From an uncultured Christensenellaceae bacterium (GTDB lineage: Bacteria; Bacillota; Clostridia; Christensenellales; UBA3700): a DNA stretch of 64,000 nucleotides. This document shows, piece after piece, positions 36,120-45,626 of this stretch; the stretch's first letter is position 1, and each line of letters opens with the position of its first letter. Location of the stretch: positions 1 through 64,000 of the forward strand of contig CAJUMY010000008.1 of assembly GCA_910587685.1 (NCBI GenBank), in the 5' to 3' direction. Under the pieces are notes generated by a model. That model was not told where the DNA came from, did no database searches, and saw only the letters and a program-made list of their open reading frames with translations. A program made the translations under genes and the position numbers.

Positions 36120-37073
36120 ATGTATTATATAGGAATAGACGTCGGAGGAATGAGCATAAAGGGCGGCATCGTATCGGAAGAGGGAAAAATACTTCATAAA
36201 AGCGTCGTCGAAACGCGTGAAAGCTACGATGAGAATTACAGCATTTCGCTAGATATAAAAAGAGCGATAGACGAACTTCTAGACTCCTCGAATATCGGAA
36301 TGAACGAAATAAAAGGTATCGGAATAGGTGAGCCCGGTTCTATAGACTACTACAAAGGCATAGTTCGCTATTCCAACAATATCGCAATAACCAACGTTCA
36401 CGTCGTCAAAGAGCTTAAGGCGTACTACGACGTCCCTATATTCATAGATAACGACGCAAACTGCGCGGCGCTCGGCGAATACGTTTTCGGCGAAGCCAAA
36501 AGCTATAAGAATATTCTCTTCGTGACCTTAGGCACGGGCATCGGCACGGGAATATTGACGGACGGCGTTCTCCTTCGCGGGAACGGTAACGCAGGCGCGG
36601 AAGGCGGGCATACCGTGATAAGAATGAACGGCAACCGATGCAACTGCGGAAGAAGAGGCTGTTATGAAACGTACGCTTCCGTCACCGCGCTCATCCGCGA
36701 TACGAAGATCGCAATGGACGCGCATCCCGAATCGCTTATGTGGGAAATCGCGAAGAACGAGGGCAAAATAAACGGTAAAGTATCGTTCGCGGCGGCAAAG
36801 AGAGGAGACAAGACTGCCCTTAGCGTCGTAAAAAGATATATAAAATACGTTTCGGAAGGGCTCACGAATTTAGTCAATATCTTCCGTCCCGACGTAGTAA
36901 TAATAGGCGGCGGCATATCGTTCGAAGGCGAATATTTAACGAAACCTATAGAGAGGTATATCAACCGCAATTCTTTCGGTTCAAAATACAACCCGAAGAC
37001 AAAGGTCATCCCCGCTTCTCTGACTAACGACGCGGGAATACTCGGCGCCGCGGCGCTGCTTCTCGCGAAATGA
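36120..37073 (+). CDS. glk: ROK-family glucokinase
   Basis: 317 residues. Phosphorylates glucose (or a related hexose) with ATP in the cytosol. ATP loop 'YIGIDVGGMSIKGGIV' at the start, 'IFIDNDANCAALGEYVFGEA' with the catalytic Asp, 'VTLGTGIGTGILTDGVLLRG', 'AGAEGGHTVI' and the ROK zinc motif 'CNCGRRGCYETYAS' are all present. No DNA-binding domain, so an enzyme rather than a repressor. I start at ATG 36120, which has GGAGG 5 bases upstream; an in-frame ATG at 36039 has none. It would feed sugar released by the GH16/GPH genes into glycolysis. Confidence 0.93.
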   Translation: MYYIGIDVGGMSIKGGIVSEEGKILHKSVVETRESYDENYSISLDIKRAIDELLDSSNIGMNEIKGIGIGEPGSIDYYKGIVRYSNNIAITNVHVVKELKAYYDVPIFIDNDANCAALGEYVFGEAKSYKNILFVTLGTGIGTGILTDGVLLRGNGNAGAEGGHTVIRMNGNRCNCGRRGCYETYASVTALIRDTKIAMDAHPESLMWEIAKNEGKINGKVSFAAAKRGDKTALSVVKRYIKYVSEGLTNLVNIFRPDVVIIGGGISFEGEYLTKPIERYINRNSFGSKYNPKTKVIPASLTNDAGILGAAALLLAK

Positions 37074-37188
37074 TACGATTTGTATGATTTTCATCGCTAA
37101 ACAGACTCAGTTATAAAACACTATTCCCGTATCCATTTCGAACTGCTGTATAAATACTCTTTTTATTCGAATAAACTATTGCAATAAA

Positions 37189-37223
37189 TTAAAAGACCGA
37201 ACTAATTACGTTTGGTCTTTTAA
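37189..37223 (+). terminator. Terminator after glk
   Basis: TTAAAAGACCGAAC pairs with GTTTGGTCTTTTAA (one G-U) across an 8-nt loop. Confidence 0.7.
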
Positions 37224-37321
37224 TTTATATTTTTTGATTCGTTGATTTTTTATAAGACTCGGGATTAACTTCTTCCTTTCACCGTATCGTCTTTTTCGAA
37301 TAAGTCGCCGTTTTCCCGTTA

Positions 37322-37340
37322 TCCCGACTGTAAATCGGGA
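37322..37340 (-). terminator. Short hairpin just after leuA
   Basis: TCCCGA/TCGGGA around a 7-nt loop, 5 bases past the leuA stop. There is no U run, so termination is doubtful. Confidence 0.35.
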
Positions 37341-37344
37341 TATA

Positions 37345-38997
37345 TCAGTTATTGATAGCGCCGATAAGAGCCTTTATAGAAGCAGTGATGATATCCTTGT
37401 CGATACCGACGCCCCAAGTTATCTTGCCGTCTTCTCTCGTAATACCGACGTACGCCGCCGCCTGCGATCTCGAACCGCTGCTCAACGCGTGCTCTTTATA
37501 GGTGAGATCGGTGAAGTTCGCTCCTACCTTTCCTCTTAATGCGTTAGTCACCGCGTCAAGACGTCCGTTTCCGTCGGCGGTAAGATTGATCTCTTCGCCG
37601 TTCTTGCTAACGGTTATATACGCCTTGAAGGTGTCTCCCTTGTTGATGAAATGATATTCGACGAGTTTTATCGGTTCTTCCTTATTAACGTACGTCGAAT
37701 AGAAGAGTTCATTGACTTCGTCGGGCATCATTTCCTTGTGCTTGACGTCGGACACGCCCTTTACGATATATCCGAAATTCTCTCTCATCTTAGGCGGCAT
37801 ATCGAAACCGTACTTCGTCTCCATGAGATACCCTATTCCGCCCTTTCCCGACTGCGAATTGATACGTATAACGTCGCCGTCATAATCTCTTCCGACGTCT
37901 TTCGGGTCGATCATGAGGTACGGAACGTCCCACTGCTTCTTGTTCTTCTCCTCTCTGAACTTCATACCCTTGGCGATAGCGTCCTGATGCGAACCCGAGA
38001 ACGCGGTAAACACGAGCTTTCCGCTGTAGGGGTGTCTATCGGAAACCTTCATTCCCGTATAAAGCTCGTAGTGGCTCACTACGTCGCTCATATTTTCAAA
38101 CTTAAGATTGGGATCTACGCCCTGCGCGAACATATTGAGCGCGACGGTAACTATATCGACGTTACCCGTTCTCTCGCCGTTACCGAAAAGCGTTCCTTCC
38201 ACTCTGTCGGCGCCTGCGAGTATTCCCATCTCCGCGTCGGCGACGCCCGTTCCTCTGTCGTTATGAGGATGAAGCGAAACCTCGACTGCGTCTCTGTACT
38301 TGAGATTCTTCGACATATACTCGACCTGCGAAGCGTAAACGTGCGGCATAGACATCTGCACTGTTGCGGGAAGATTGATAATGACTTTATTATCCGGCGT
38401 CGGCTGCCATATATCGAGAACCTTATTGCATATCTCGAGAGCGAACTCCATCTCTGTTCCCGTGAAACTTTCGGGCGAATATTCAAAGCGGAAATTGCCT
38501 TCCGTCTTTTCCGCAAACTCCTTAACGAGCTTAGCTCCGCTGACCGCTATCTCCACTATCTCTTCCTTCGACTTTCTGAACACCTGCTCGCGCTGAGCGA
38601 CAGACGTAGAATTGTAGAGGTGAACGACGGCGTTCTTCGCGCCCTTGAGCGCCTCGTAAGTCTTCTTGATGATATGTTCTCTCGACTGAGTGAGCACCTG
38701 GACCGTCACGTCGTCGGGAATGAGATCCTGCTCTATTATCGCGCGGAGAAACTGATATTCCGTATCGGACGCCGCAGGGAAACCTACCTCTATCTCTTTG
38801 AAGCCGAGCTCTACGAGGTATTTGAAAAATTCGAGCTTTTGCTCGAGGCTCATGGGAATAATGAGCGCTTGATTTCCGTCTCTCAAATCGACGCTGCACC
38901 ACTTCGGCGCCTTTTCGATGTGATCTTTCTTCATCCAATCGAAACACGGCTCCGGAGGCATAAAATAACCTATTGAATACTTATCCACGTTCTTCAT
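37345..38997 (-). CDS. leuA: 2-isopropylmalate synthase, long (LeuA2) type
   Basis: Condenses acetyl-CoA with 2-oxoisovalerate in the first step of leucine synthesis. 550 residues, with an N-terminal TIM barrel: 'WCSVDLRDGNQALIIPMS' (substrate/metal Asp), 'GFPAASDTEYQFLRA', and the HxH metal motif in 'SLHPHNDRGTGVADAEMG'. The C-terminal LeuA dimer/regulatory domain (about 430-550) binds leucine for feedback control. The order and length fit the actinobacterial/yeast-type subfamily. I start at ATG 38997, with AAAGGAG 7 bases upstream; the open frame reaches 39066. Expression is under the T-box at 39237-39527. Confidence 0.94.
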   Translation of the reverse strand: MKNVDKYSIGYFMPPEPCFDWMKKDHIEKAPKWCSVDLRDGNQALIIPMSLEQKLEFFKYLVELGFKEIEVGFPAASDTEYQFLRAIIEQDLIPDDVTVQVLTQSREHIIKKTYEALKGAKNAVVHLYNSTSVAQREQVFRKSKEEIVEIAVSGAKLVKEFAEKTEGNFRFEYSPESFTGTEMEFALEICNKVLDIWQPTPDNKVIINLPATVQMSMPHVYASQVEYMSKNLKYRDAVEVSLHPHNDRGTGVADAEMGILAGADRVEGTLFGNGERTGNVDIVTVALNMFAQGVDPNLKFENMSDVVSHYELYTGMKVSDRHPYSGKLVFTAFSGSHQDAIAKGMKFREEKNKKQWDVPYLMIDPKDVGRDYDGDVIRINSQSGKGGIGYLMETKYGFDMPPKMRENFGYIVKGVSDVKHKEMMPDEVNELFYSTYVNKEEPIKLVEYHFINKGDTFKAYITVSKNGEEINLTADGNGRLDAVTNALRGKVGANFTDLTYKEHALSSGSRSQAAAYVGITREDGKITWGVGIDKDIITASIKALIGAINN

Positions 38998-39236
38998 AAT
39001 ATATCTCCTTTCGATGATCTTCTTTCTTACGTTGATCTCTATATTTTTATTCCTTATACTTATCACGCTAAGTCAAAGAATATATCTTGACATGATTTAT
39101 TTTGGGCAAATATATGCCCGACCGTCCCACGCCTTCCGTATCGGTATACGGTATGTTCCGCTCCGTTACCGCTTCAACTTTCATCGGTTTCTATGCGGCT
39201 CTTTCTTCCCGTTACGCCGTATTTTATCTTTGACGT

Positions 39237-39527
39237 TAAAAAAGCCTTCCGTCCTTTTTCAAAGACGAAAGGCTGTAACTACTTCCGCGGTACCACTTCG
39301 ATTACACTTTTGACAAGTGTCTCTCATTAAGAATACTTCTGCCCTCAAGCTCTATATTCCTCGGCTGTAACGGGCGTCTCCCGTACCGACCTACTATGAT
39401 TTCAGCCGATCGACTAAAAGGCGAGTTCGCAAATATACCGTACTGTCTCGCACCGTCCGACAGCTCTCTTTAACAGCTCTTTATCCGCTACTTATCCTCT
39501 ATCAACGTCTTTTGTTTTAAGTTGATC
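39237..39527 (-). promoter_or_regulatory. T-box riboswitch, leucine type (specifier CUC)
   Basis: The leader of leuA carries the T-box sequence TGGTACCGCGG (39285-39295, minus strand), which pairs with the uncharged tRNA acceptor end. Next is a terminator, AGCCTTCCGTC/GACGAAAGGCT-type stem at 39243-39274 with a U run at 39237-39242. In Stem I, GAA-CTC-GCC at about 39419-39428 puts the leucine codon CUC (39423-39425) in the specifier position; 'AAGTAG' and 'GGTGCGAGACAG' type motifs precede it. Low charged tRNA-Leu should let transcription continue into leuA. Confidence 0.9.
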
Positions 39528-39533
39528 GTTAAT

Positions 39534-39562
39534 ATTTTACCACGATATTTCGAATATGTCAA
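39534..39562 (-). promoter_or_regulatory. Promoter of the leuA T-box operon
   Basis: Reading leftward: TTGACA, 17 bp, TAAAAT. Confidence 0.75.
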
Positions 39563-39645
39563 TATCTGTTTTCACTTTTTGACGAATATTTTTACCGAAC
39601 TTATGGATCATATTACGCCGTTTATACGCCTATGATACGCAATTT

Positions 39646-40711
39646 TTATGCGACGCTCACGATTCCCTCGTAATGCAGACCGACGCCGTATTCTCTGCCG
39701 TTGATCTCTATAACGAGATCTCCCGCGACTATTTTATTGACGTGATTTTCGTCCTGATCATTACTGAGTATCTCGGCGTAATATACGGTAAGACCGTATT
39801 GTTCCGCGTCCGCGTCAACGCAAAATTCCATTGAGTCATATCCTATCCCCTGAATAATATCATCGAATAATCCCGGTTTAACGGTTTTATAGCCGGTCGA
39901 ATTAATGGTCATGGTCTTATATCCTATGTCGTCGTCGGCGATATATATCTTATTGTTCTCATAAATCGGGCGTATACCGCTTTCCGTAATAAAGTTTGAT
40001 CCGATCTTTACGCTTTTGACCGCTCCACCGTTCTTGTACTCGACGAGATTGGTATAACGATATCTAAATTATAGGAACCTTGAGAGTCTCTCCCTGATAT
40101 TTAACGCTTTTGATCTCCAAGTCGATACTCGCAACGCCGACAAGTTTATTATCCGCAACGAAACATACTTTTTCTTGTCCGTTCTTTCCCGAGTATTGTT
40201 GCATCAGTTCGAAATAATCTATTTTTTCCCTATCTACCTTCGCCTGCTTCCTATTACCCACAGGCGAAAATGCGTATACATATATAAGATATACCGTCGT
40301 ATCGACTATCTTTCCCGAATACGATCTGTTATCTGTGATACGTACGACATGTCCTATAATATCGCTGCCGGTATCGTCGTTTAGCTCCATAACGGTATAG
40401 CTGTATTTGACGTATTCTTCATCGTCCATATTGATGTTCGCGACCTGCTCTTTAGTTCCGTATATGAAAAAATACCAGTAATCGCTCGCCTTATCGCCGT
40501 AACCTTCGTACTTTTTATTCATCTTACCTACAGCTTCTTTAAGCGTCGTTTTAGAAAGGTCAACTTTCTCTTCTGCTTCTACAGAGCTTATCGTATATAT
40601 CACGCTAAATCTGTAGCTAAGTACAACGGTTATAGTCGTAATGATTATAGCCGCCGCAAGCAAAACCGCGATCACCGATACCGTTATCTTTTTTCCGCGC
40701 GTTAGTTTCAT
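39646..40711 (-). pseudogene. Frameshifted membrane-anchored protein, unknown
   Basis: The first part (ATG 40711, AGAGGG upstream) is a basic start, one membrane helix (about 9-32) and an extracellular domain, ending at TAG 40064-40066. Just past it, in the +1 frame, the sequence continues open as 'YRYTNLVEYKNGGAVKSVKIGS' and on to 39646, with no start codon until well inside. The two parts read as one 350-residue protein split by a single extra base, most simply a T in 'ATTTA' near 40069. Repeating phrases 'IKSVKYQGETLKV' and 'VKSVKIGSNFIT' on either side support continuity. Real decay or a sequence error; function unknown. Confidence 0.7.
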
Positions 40712-40794
40712 AATTAAATCCCTCTTTACCATTATTTTAATACTAATATTATTAAATTATGGGTACGTATTCAATGCGTCATATTATATAAAAC

Positions 40795-40832
40795 AAAAGT
40801 ATAACTCAAAATTTATTCAAGTTATACTTTTA
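40795..40832 (-). terminator. Terminator after the GH18 gene
   Basis: AAAAGTATAACT/AGTTATACTTTT, a perfect 12-bp stem; U-rich on the left side. Confidence 0.75.
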
Positions 40833-40917
40833 TTTTAACATATTTTTTTCTTATTGCAAATACTATAGACAAATATTTGATTAATTTTTTATTTTTTTAC
40901 TCTTCTTTTCTACTGCA

Positions 40918-42312
40918 TTACGCCTTCATTATAACTCTCTCCATAGCTTCGGCAACGGCTTTATGCAGGGAATATTCGTAGCTGTAAGGCGCGTCGCAGC
41001 ACATACGGAATATCATTACTCCTCCAAGACCGCTCGCTATTGCGTACGTAGTCTTGTCTCTATTCATTGCATATCCGTTGACGTAAGCGTCGCAATACTT
41101 TGTCAAGCCGTCTTCGACGTATTCAAAGTCTTTTACGTAATTTCCCCATTTGCCGAGCGACTTTCCGTTGACGTTATAGTCCCAGTTCATATCCGGCCAC
41201 GCGTTGCTGGAACCGTTGACCGTTCTGCCGTAAAACGAAAGTCCCGGCATCACCTGTTCGGGCTTGAAATTCGTACTTGTCAAAAATTGCTCTACAGCGC
41301 TCTTTCCCGTAACGTAATGAGAAGCGTGTTCTCCCCTTTCGTCGAAGATGTCATACGTCATGAGATTGACGTATTCTATGGCTTCGCACGCTTCTTTCGA
41401 AAATTTTACTCCCCAATGCGCGACCGCGACGGTTATAAATCTTCCTTCCTCTTTAAGCGCCGACGAAAGCCTCGTTATAAGCGTCGAGTACGCGTCCCAT
41501 TGACTCTTTTTATTAGGATATTCCCAGTCGATATCTATCGCGTCTATCCCGAACTCTCTTGCAAAAGCCGTCATATTCGTAATTATTTTGTCAATATTGC
41601 GGTTGATCCATTTCTTAACGCCTTCGGGTTCGTTTCTTCCGTTGTCAGCGCCCGTCATACTCTGAATATTCACGCTCACGACAATATTCATATCCTCTTT
41701 TATACGTCTTAGAGTAGCGACGTCGTTTTCAAAATCATCCTTTCCCTCTCCGTATACGATCTCCGCCGCCGAGTTCATTCCAATCTCGCCGATACATATT
41801 ATATCGGTCACCTTATCGAAATAACCGACGAAATCTGGATTGTTCTCGTTCTTTTGCAATTTTCCTTTTTCGGTCGTGAGATATTCGGTCACGCGGAACG
41901 GCTTCTCCCTTCTCTCCTTCGTACTGTCGTAAGCCTTTACGGAATCTATCTTCGTCTTGCCTAACGCAGAAAAGATCTCTATACGCAGTTCGTCAGTAAC
42001 GATACCGTCCAAAGAACAAACTCTGTATCTATCTATTCTATCCTGCCTATATACGAGAGAATAACTTCCGTCGTCTTTCTTTCCGTATACGCCGAAATTA
42101 GTGACCTTATCCGCTTTCTCTTCAAGAACTAGCGTATCTACGTACTGCTTTCCCTTTAGAGATACGGTATAGACGTTGCCGCTTTGCTCTACGCTTTTGA
42201 CGAGATCGCTTTTAAAGAGAGACGCTTCACAGCTCTCTTTACAACCTGCAAATACGAATATCCCCGTCGCTAGCATGACGAGACAAAGAATAATAACTGC
42301 CGCTTTCTTCAT
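40918..42312 (-). CDS. GH18 family (chitinase-like) lipoprotein
   Basis: 464 residues. The lipoprotein signal ends at VFAGC (Cys24). A discoidin-like segment seems to occupy about 30-135. The GH18 barrel follows, with the catalytic DxxDxDxE motif complete: D257, D260, D262, E264 in 'DAIDIDWEYP'. 'NLMTYDIFDERGEH' and 'MPGLSFYGRTV' are conserved in the family. It should cut beta-1,4-linked GlcNAc polymers (chitin, peptidoglycan or N-glycan cores) at the cell surface. The catalytic Glu is intact, so activity is expected. AGAGG precedes the ATG. Confidence 0.92.
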   Translation of the reverse strand: MKKAAVIILCLVMLATGIFVFAGCKESCEASLFKSDLVKSVEQSGNVYTVSLKGKQYVDTLVLEEKADKVTNFGVYGKKDDGSYSLVYRQDRIDRYRVCSLDGIVTDELRIEIFSALGKTKIDSVKAYDSTKERREKPFRVTEYLTTEKGKLQKNENNPDFVGYFDKVTDIICIGEIGMNSAAEIVYGEGKDDFENDVATLRRIKEDMNIVVSVNIQSMTGADNGRNEPEGVKKWINRNIDKIITNMTAFAREFGIDAIDIDWEYPNKKSQWDAYSTLITRLSSALKEEGRFITVAVAHWGVKFSKEACEAIEYVNLMTYDIFDERGEHASHYVTGKSAVEQFLTSTNFKPEQVMPGLSFYGRTVNGSSNAWPDMNWDYNVNGKSLGKWGNYVKDFEYVEDGLTKYCDAYVNGYAMNRDKTTYAIASGLGGVMIFRMCCDAPYSYEYSLHKAVAEAMERVIMKA

Positions 42313-42356
42313 TATTTACGCCTCTTATTATATTTCTTATATATAATACTCTATCC

Positions 42357-42992
42357 TTATTCTTGATCCGCTGTATTCTCGGGAAATATCAACTCTGCGG
42401 TATTGATCTCGACGTATACTCTTTCTTCGACGCTTTCTCTCTTCCGTACAGCCGTTATAGCGGCGACGTCTACGTCTTTCATTACGATAAGGACGTCGTT
42501 ATCCTGACATTTTAATCTACTGTCTTTGATACTCTTTATGACAAAACCTCGTCGAAGAACCGAATACTCGTATTCGAAACCCCTAAAAAAATAAAGCTGT
42601 TTGAAAAGGATCGAAAAAATTCCCTTTTGCGCCGTGTTCATTTCCTCGTCGTCGATCTCCGCGGCGATATAACAGCCGTCGTTAAAATCGTAGGTATAAG
42701 TATAAAAATAACCGTCTTCGTTCCTATCGTAATATACGTTGTTTCCGTCGGGGATCGCCAAATAAAATCCTCTTTTTCTGTCGAATATGCTCACGTAAGT
42801 ATCGACGCCGACGTCCTCGCCGTAATCGAACTCTACCTTTATCTTAAAATTCGAATATTTGCTCGTATCTTTAAGAAATCTATCGAGAATATCGGTATCC
42901 CTAACGTTGCCGTCGTCGCACGCCGCGAACGAAACGGCAAGAAGCGTAAACAAAACTAATACGGCAGTTACTATCGTTATCTTTCTTTTCAC
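42357..42992 (-). CDS. Lipoprotein, unknown
   Basis: 211 residues with a lipoprotein signal (lipobox SFAAC, Cys25). The mature part has alternating strands, 'GFYLAIPDGNNVYYDRNEDGYF'. Not recognised; it has the same size, lipobox type and general plan as the protein at 43458-44060, and may be a distant paralogue. Start is GTG at 42992, with AGGCGG upstream. It lies directly upstream of the GH18 gene and is probably co-transcribed. Confidence 0.75.
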   Translation of the reverse strand: MKRKITIVTAVLVLFTLLAVSFAACDDGNVRDTDILDRFLKDTSKYSNFKIKVEFDYGEDVGVDTYVSIFDRKRGFYLAIPDGNNVYYDRNEDGYFYTYTYDFNDGCYIAAEIDDEEMNTAQKGIFSILFKQLYFFRGFEYEYSVLRRGFVIKSIKDSRLKCQDNDVLIVMKDVDVAAITAVRKRESVEERVYVEINTAELIFPENTADQE

Positions 42993-43036
42993 TTTTTCCG
43001 CCTTTTATTATCTATACGTTACGTATCGTCTATATT

Positions 43037-43065
43037 ATTTTAACCTATCGCGTCTATTATGTCAA
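43037..43065 (-). promoter_or_regulatory. Promoter of the lipoprotein/GH18 operon
   Basis: Reading leftward: TTGACA, 17 bp, TAAAAT; predicted start about 43030. Confidence 0.7.
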
Positions 43066-43267
43066 TAAAACGAAAAATTATATTTTTTATAAATACTATT
43101 GTTTAATATCTTTTGAAGAAAAGAGCAGCTCGACGTTCTTTGACATTTTTAAGAAACTGTCATTAATTGGTCGATAGTTTCCAAAATCTTTTTCTTTCAA
43201 AGCGAAAGTATCAAGTAAAATAAGCGGTAAATCAACAAATATTACAAAACAGCCAAATATATTATAC

Positions 43268-43432
43268 ATGGCAAAACTGATATTAAAAGTGGAATTTACG
43301 ATATTAAATATGGCAAAATCATTTTTTGCAGTTTTTTGACGTTACTTTTAGGTGGAATTTTTGAAACTAAAGGTGACATTTTGTTAATAAAAGTGGAATT
43401 TTTGATATTAAAGGCGGCAAAACTCTTTTTAA
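43268..43432 (+). repeat. Modular interspersed repeat, copy A
   Basis: A run of related modules: GATATTAAAAGTGGAATTT, GATATTAAATATGGCAAAA, GTTACTTTTAGGTGGAATTT, ACTAAAGGTGACATTTT, and GATATTAAAGGCGGCAAAA. Each is about 20-25 bases with an AGGTGG/AGGTGAC-type core. The same modules occur at 57260-57440, 58761-59090 and 60250-60301. Not coding. Confidence 0.75.
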
Positions 43433-43457
43433 TTATTTTTTACGCATTTTCTTAATA

Positions 43458-44060
43458 TCAAATGCTTACGTAGTCGGGAAACTTTATTTTTTCGCCGTTA
43501 ATTGTAAGAACGTATTTATTTTCTTTGCCGTCAGCGTTAAAAAAAATCGTCACCGTAACAATATTATCCTTCATCTTTATAGTAGCTCTGCTGTCCTCGC
43601 CGAATACTGTAGCCGACGTATCTTTTATCTTGAACGCCTTCATTTGACTGTCGAATTCAACGTTATCCTTTTTTATTTCGCTAACGACCGTCTCTAGCAT
43701 ATCTATCAAAGCTCTTTCTCTCTCGTTATATTCTTCCTCGTCTATAGCGCTCTTGACGTAATACCCCGACTCGCTCTTAACGTATGCGTAACAATATCCT
43801 TCCTCTTTAGACAGGTATCCTTCCGTTCCGTCGTCGAGTCTTCCGTACATTCCCACTCCTTTTACGTACGTCATATCGGCGTCTACGGTCTCGATCGAGA
43901 AGCTGTCTATATTCTTTCTCATGCCGTTACCTTCTTCCCTTTCATCTAAAAAACTTATAAGAACGTCAACTTCGCTCTCATAACCGTCGCAAGATACGAA
44001 AAGAGTAAAGCTAAGAGCTATGATTATTATCAATATTGATCCTATATATCTGTTTTTCAT
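43458..44060 (-). CDS. Lipoprotein, unknown
   Basis: 200 residues, lipobox FVSC. The mature part alternates charged and beta stretches ('GVGMYGRLDDGTEGYLSKEEGYC', 'YVLTINGEKIKFPDY'). Not recognised. I start at ATG 44060 with AAGGGA upstream; the open frame extends to 44081. Separated from the next lipoprotein gene by repeat copy A. Confidence 0.75.
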   Translation of the reverse strand: MKNRYIGSILIIIIALSFTLFVSCDGYESEVDVLISFLDEREEGNGMRKNIDSFSIETVDADMTYVKGVGMYGRLDDGTEGYLSKEEGYCYAYVKSESGYYVKSAIDEEEYNERERALIDMLETVVSEIKKDNVEFDSQMKAFKIKDTSATVFGEDSRATIKMKDNIVTVTIFFNADGKENKYVLTINGEKIKFPDYVSI

Positions 44061-44246
44061 CGATCCCTTATTATTTTTCATTTAGAATAGTTTTTTTATC
44101 TATTTTTTTACTTTTACATTATATCATATGGACGGCGAAAAACACAAATAATTATAAAAACAAGGAATAATACAACCTTTATCCAATAATATAGACCCAT
44201 CTGTTGACATACTTTATCTCGTTATTTCAATATCATTTCTTTTATT

Positions 44247-44288
44247 AAAAAAGGAGAGTACTTCCAAGCGGAAATACGTTCCTTTTTT
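44247..44288 (-). terminator. Terminator after the permease remnant
   Basis: AAAAAAGGA and TCCTTTTTT arms, with further pairing inside (TTCC/GGAA), U6 on the left side. Confidence 0.6.
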
Positions 44289-44379
44289 ATATATGGATCA
44301 TTATGAAAAACCTTATTTTTTTATTTAACCTATACTATCTATATTTAATATCCGAAAGTATCCGTTAAACAATATATCT

Positions 44380-44973
44380 TTAGTTTCTCCTTAACATCTT
44401 TATCGGAGATATTCTCCTGACTCGTAGAGACATCAGCATCGAAAGCAGGAATACTACGGCGTTGATTCCGATAAATATATACGCAATATACGCCCAATTA
44501 ACGATAAAGCCCATACTTGCGACTCCAAACGCCGCTCCTACCGCGTCGAGAAGAGGAGTGACAAGCAGTCCTCCGAGCAGTCCTCCTACGATTCCCGCTA
44601 TCAAACTCACAAAGAGCATACTCACCGATATTGACAGCATTATATTGAGCGAAGTGTATCCCAGCGATTTGAATATCGCGTAGTCTTCTCCTTCCTTCAT
44701 GACCTTTATCTTTATTATCATCAATAACAAGAACGCTATTATGAGTACGCCGAGTATGAAGAATACTTTTAGTATCGCGTCGCTAGCCGGCGCTGCTACG
44801 CTGAGAACTGAATTATAAATATATCTTTCTTTATAACTTGTAGAAAGGCTCGGTTCGTCTGTCAATTCATCTTTTATATCGAACATATCGTCGATGAATC
44901 TACCCATCTCTTCTTTATTCCTGTATTCATCCTTTATATATATAAGGAGAGATAAAGACAAATTCAATATCAT
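44380..44973 (-). pseudogene. 5'-truncated FtsX/MacB-type ABC transporter permease
   Basis: Residues 1-60 look like the end of an extracytoplasmic loop ('SLLIYIKDEYRNKEEM'); three membrane helices then follow with 'AIFKSLGYTSLNIML' and end 'VRRISPIKMLRRN', the classic C-terminus of FtsX-type permeases. The first helix and most of the protein are missing. The ATG at 44973 overlaps the TGA (44970-44972) of the response regulator reading frame. A TTG at 45006 is an alternative start. It looks as if a deletion joined the regulator end to the inside of the permease gene, removing the histidine kinase and ATPase normally found between. Confidence 0.75.
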
Positions 44974-45626
44974 CTTTTTAATACGAGCATATACGCCTTT
45001 CCCCAATAAATTTTGATAATAGCTCCTCTCTCTTCTCCTATCTTGTCCCTTATTCTCTTAATATGAACGTTGAGATTATTTTCCGTATAATAACCTTCTC
45101 CCTATACGTTATTGATTATTTCGTATTTGTCTACTACTTTTCCCCTGTTCTCATAAAGATACATGAAGAGTTTGAACTCGAGATTTTTCATCTCTATCAC
45201 TTTTTCTTCCGAAACGAGTCTCATACCGCCTTCGTCTATATCGTATTCTCTGAACTTCTTTTTGCTCTTTTCCTTTCCTTTATTCAATATATTCATTACC
45301 TTCATGAGCAGTATATTCATCTGGAACGGCTTTACTATATAGTCGTCGGCTCCGACGCTGTAACCCATTATTATATCTTCTTCTCTTTCTCTTGCGGATA
45401 TGAATATGATATGCTGAGACTTATCGTTTTCTCTTATTCTACGGCATATATCATAACCCGACTTATTAGCGAGATTGATATCCATTATTATTATCTTATA
45501 AGTCTCTTCATTATCAAAAAACGAATCGTCCAAACAGGCGTCCGCTCTTATATTAAAATTCTCGAAATATTCTTTGAGAACGAAAGAGATCTCTTTTTCA
45601 TCGTCAACTATAAGTATATCCTTCAT
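44970..45626 (-). pseudogene. OmpR-family response regulator interrupted by a TAG stop
   Basis: Receiver domain: 'ILIVDDEKEI', phosphorylation Asp in 'IIIMDINLANKSGYD', 'IFISARE' and 'VGADDYIVKPFQ'. The DNA-binding wing helix begins at about 125. The frame hits TAG at 45102-45104, then stays open for 43 codons as 'GEGYYTENNLNVHIKRIRDKIG', ending at TGA 44970-44972. In OmpR-type proteins the residue at the TAG position is the conserved Trp of 'VWG', so TGG to TAG is the likely change. Without read-through the product lacks its recognition helix. AAGGA lies before the ATG. Confidence 0.85.

Noticed and set aside
37651..38976. 441-codon plus-strand open frame
   Set aside because: Shadow of leuA on the opposite strand.
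44380..45626. Two functional small genes (short regulator and short permease)
   Set aside because: The regulator frame resumes in perfect register after the TAG with the conserved C-terminal sequence, and the permease lacks its first half.
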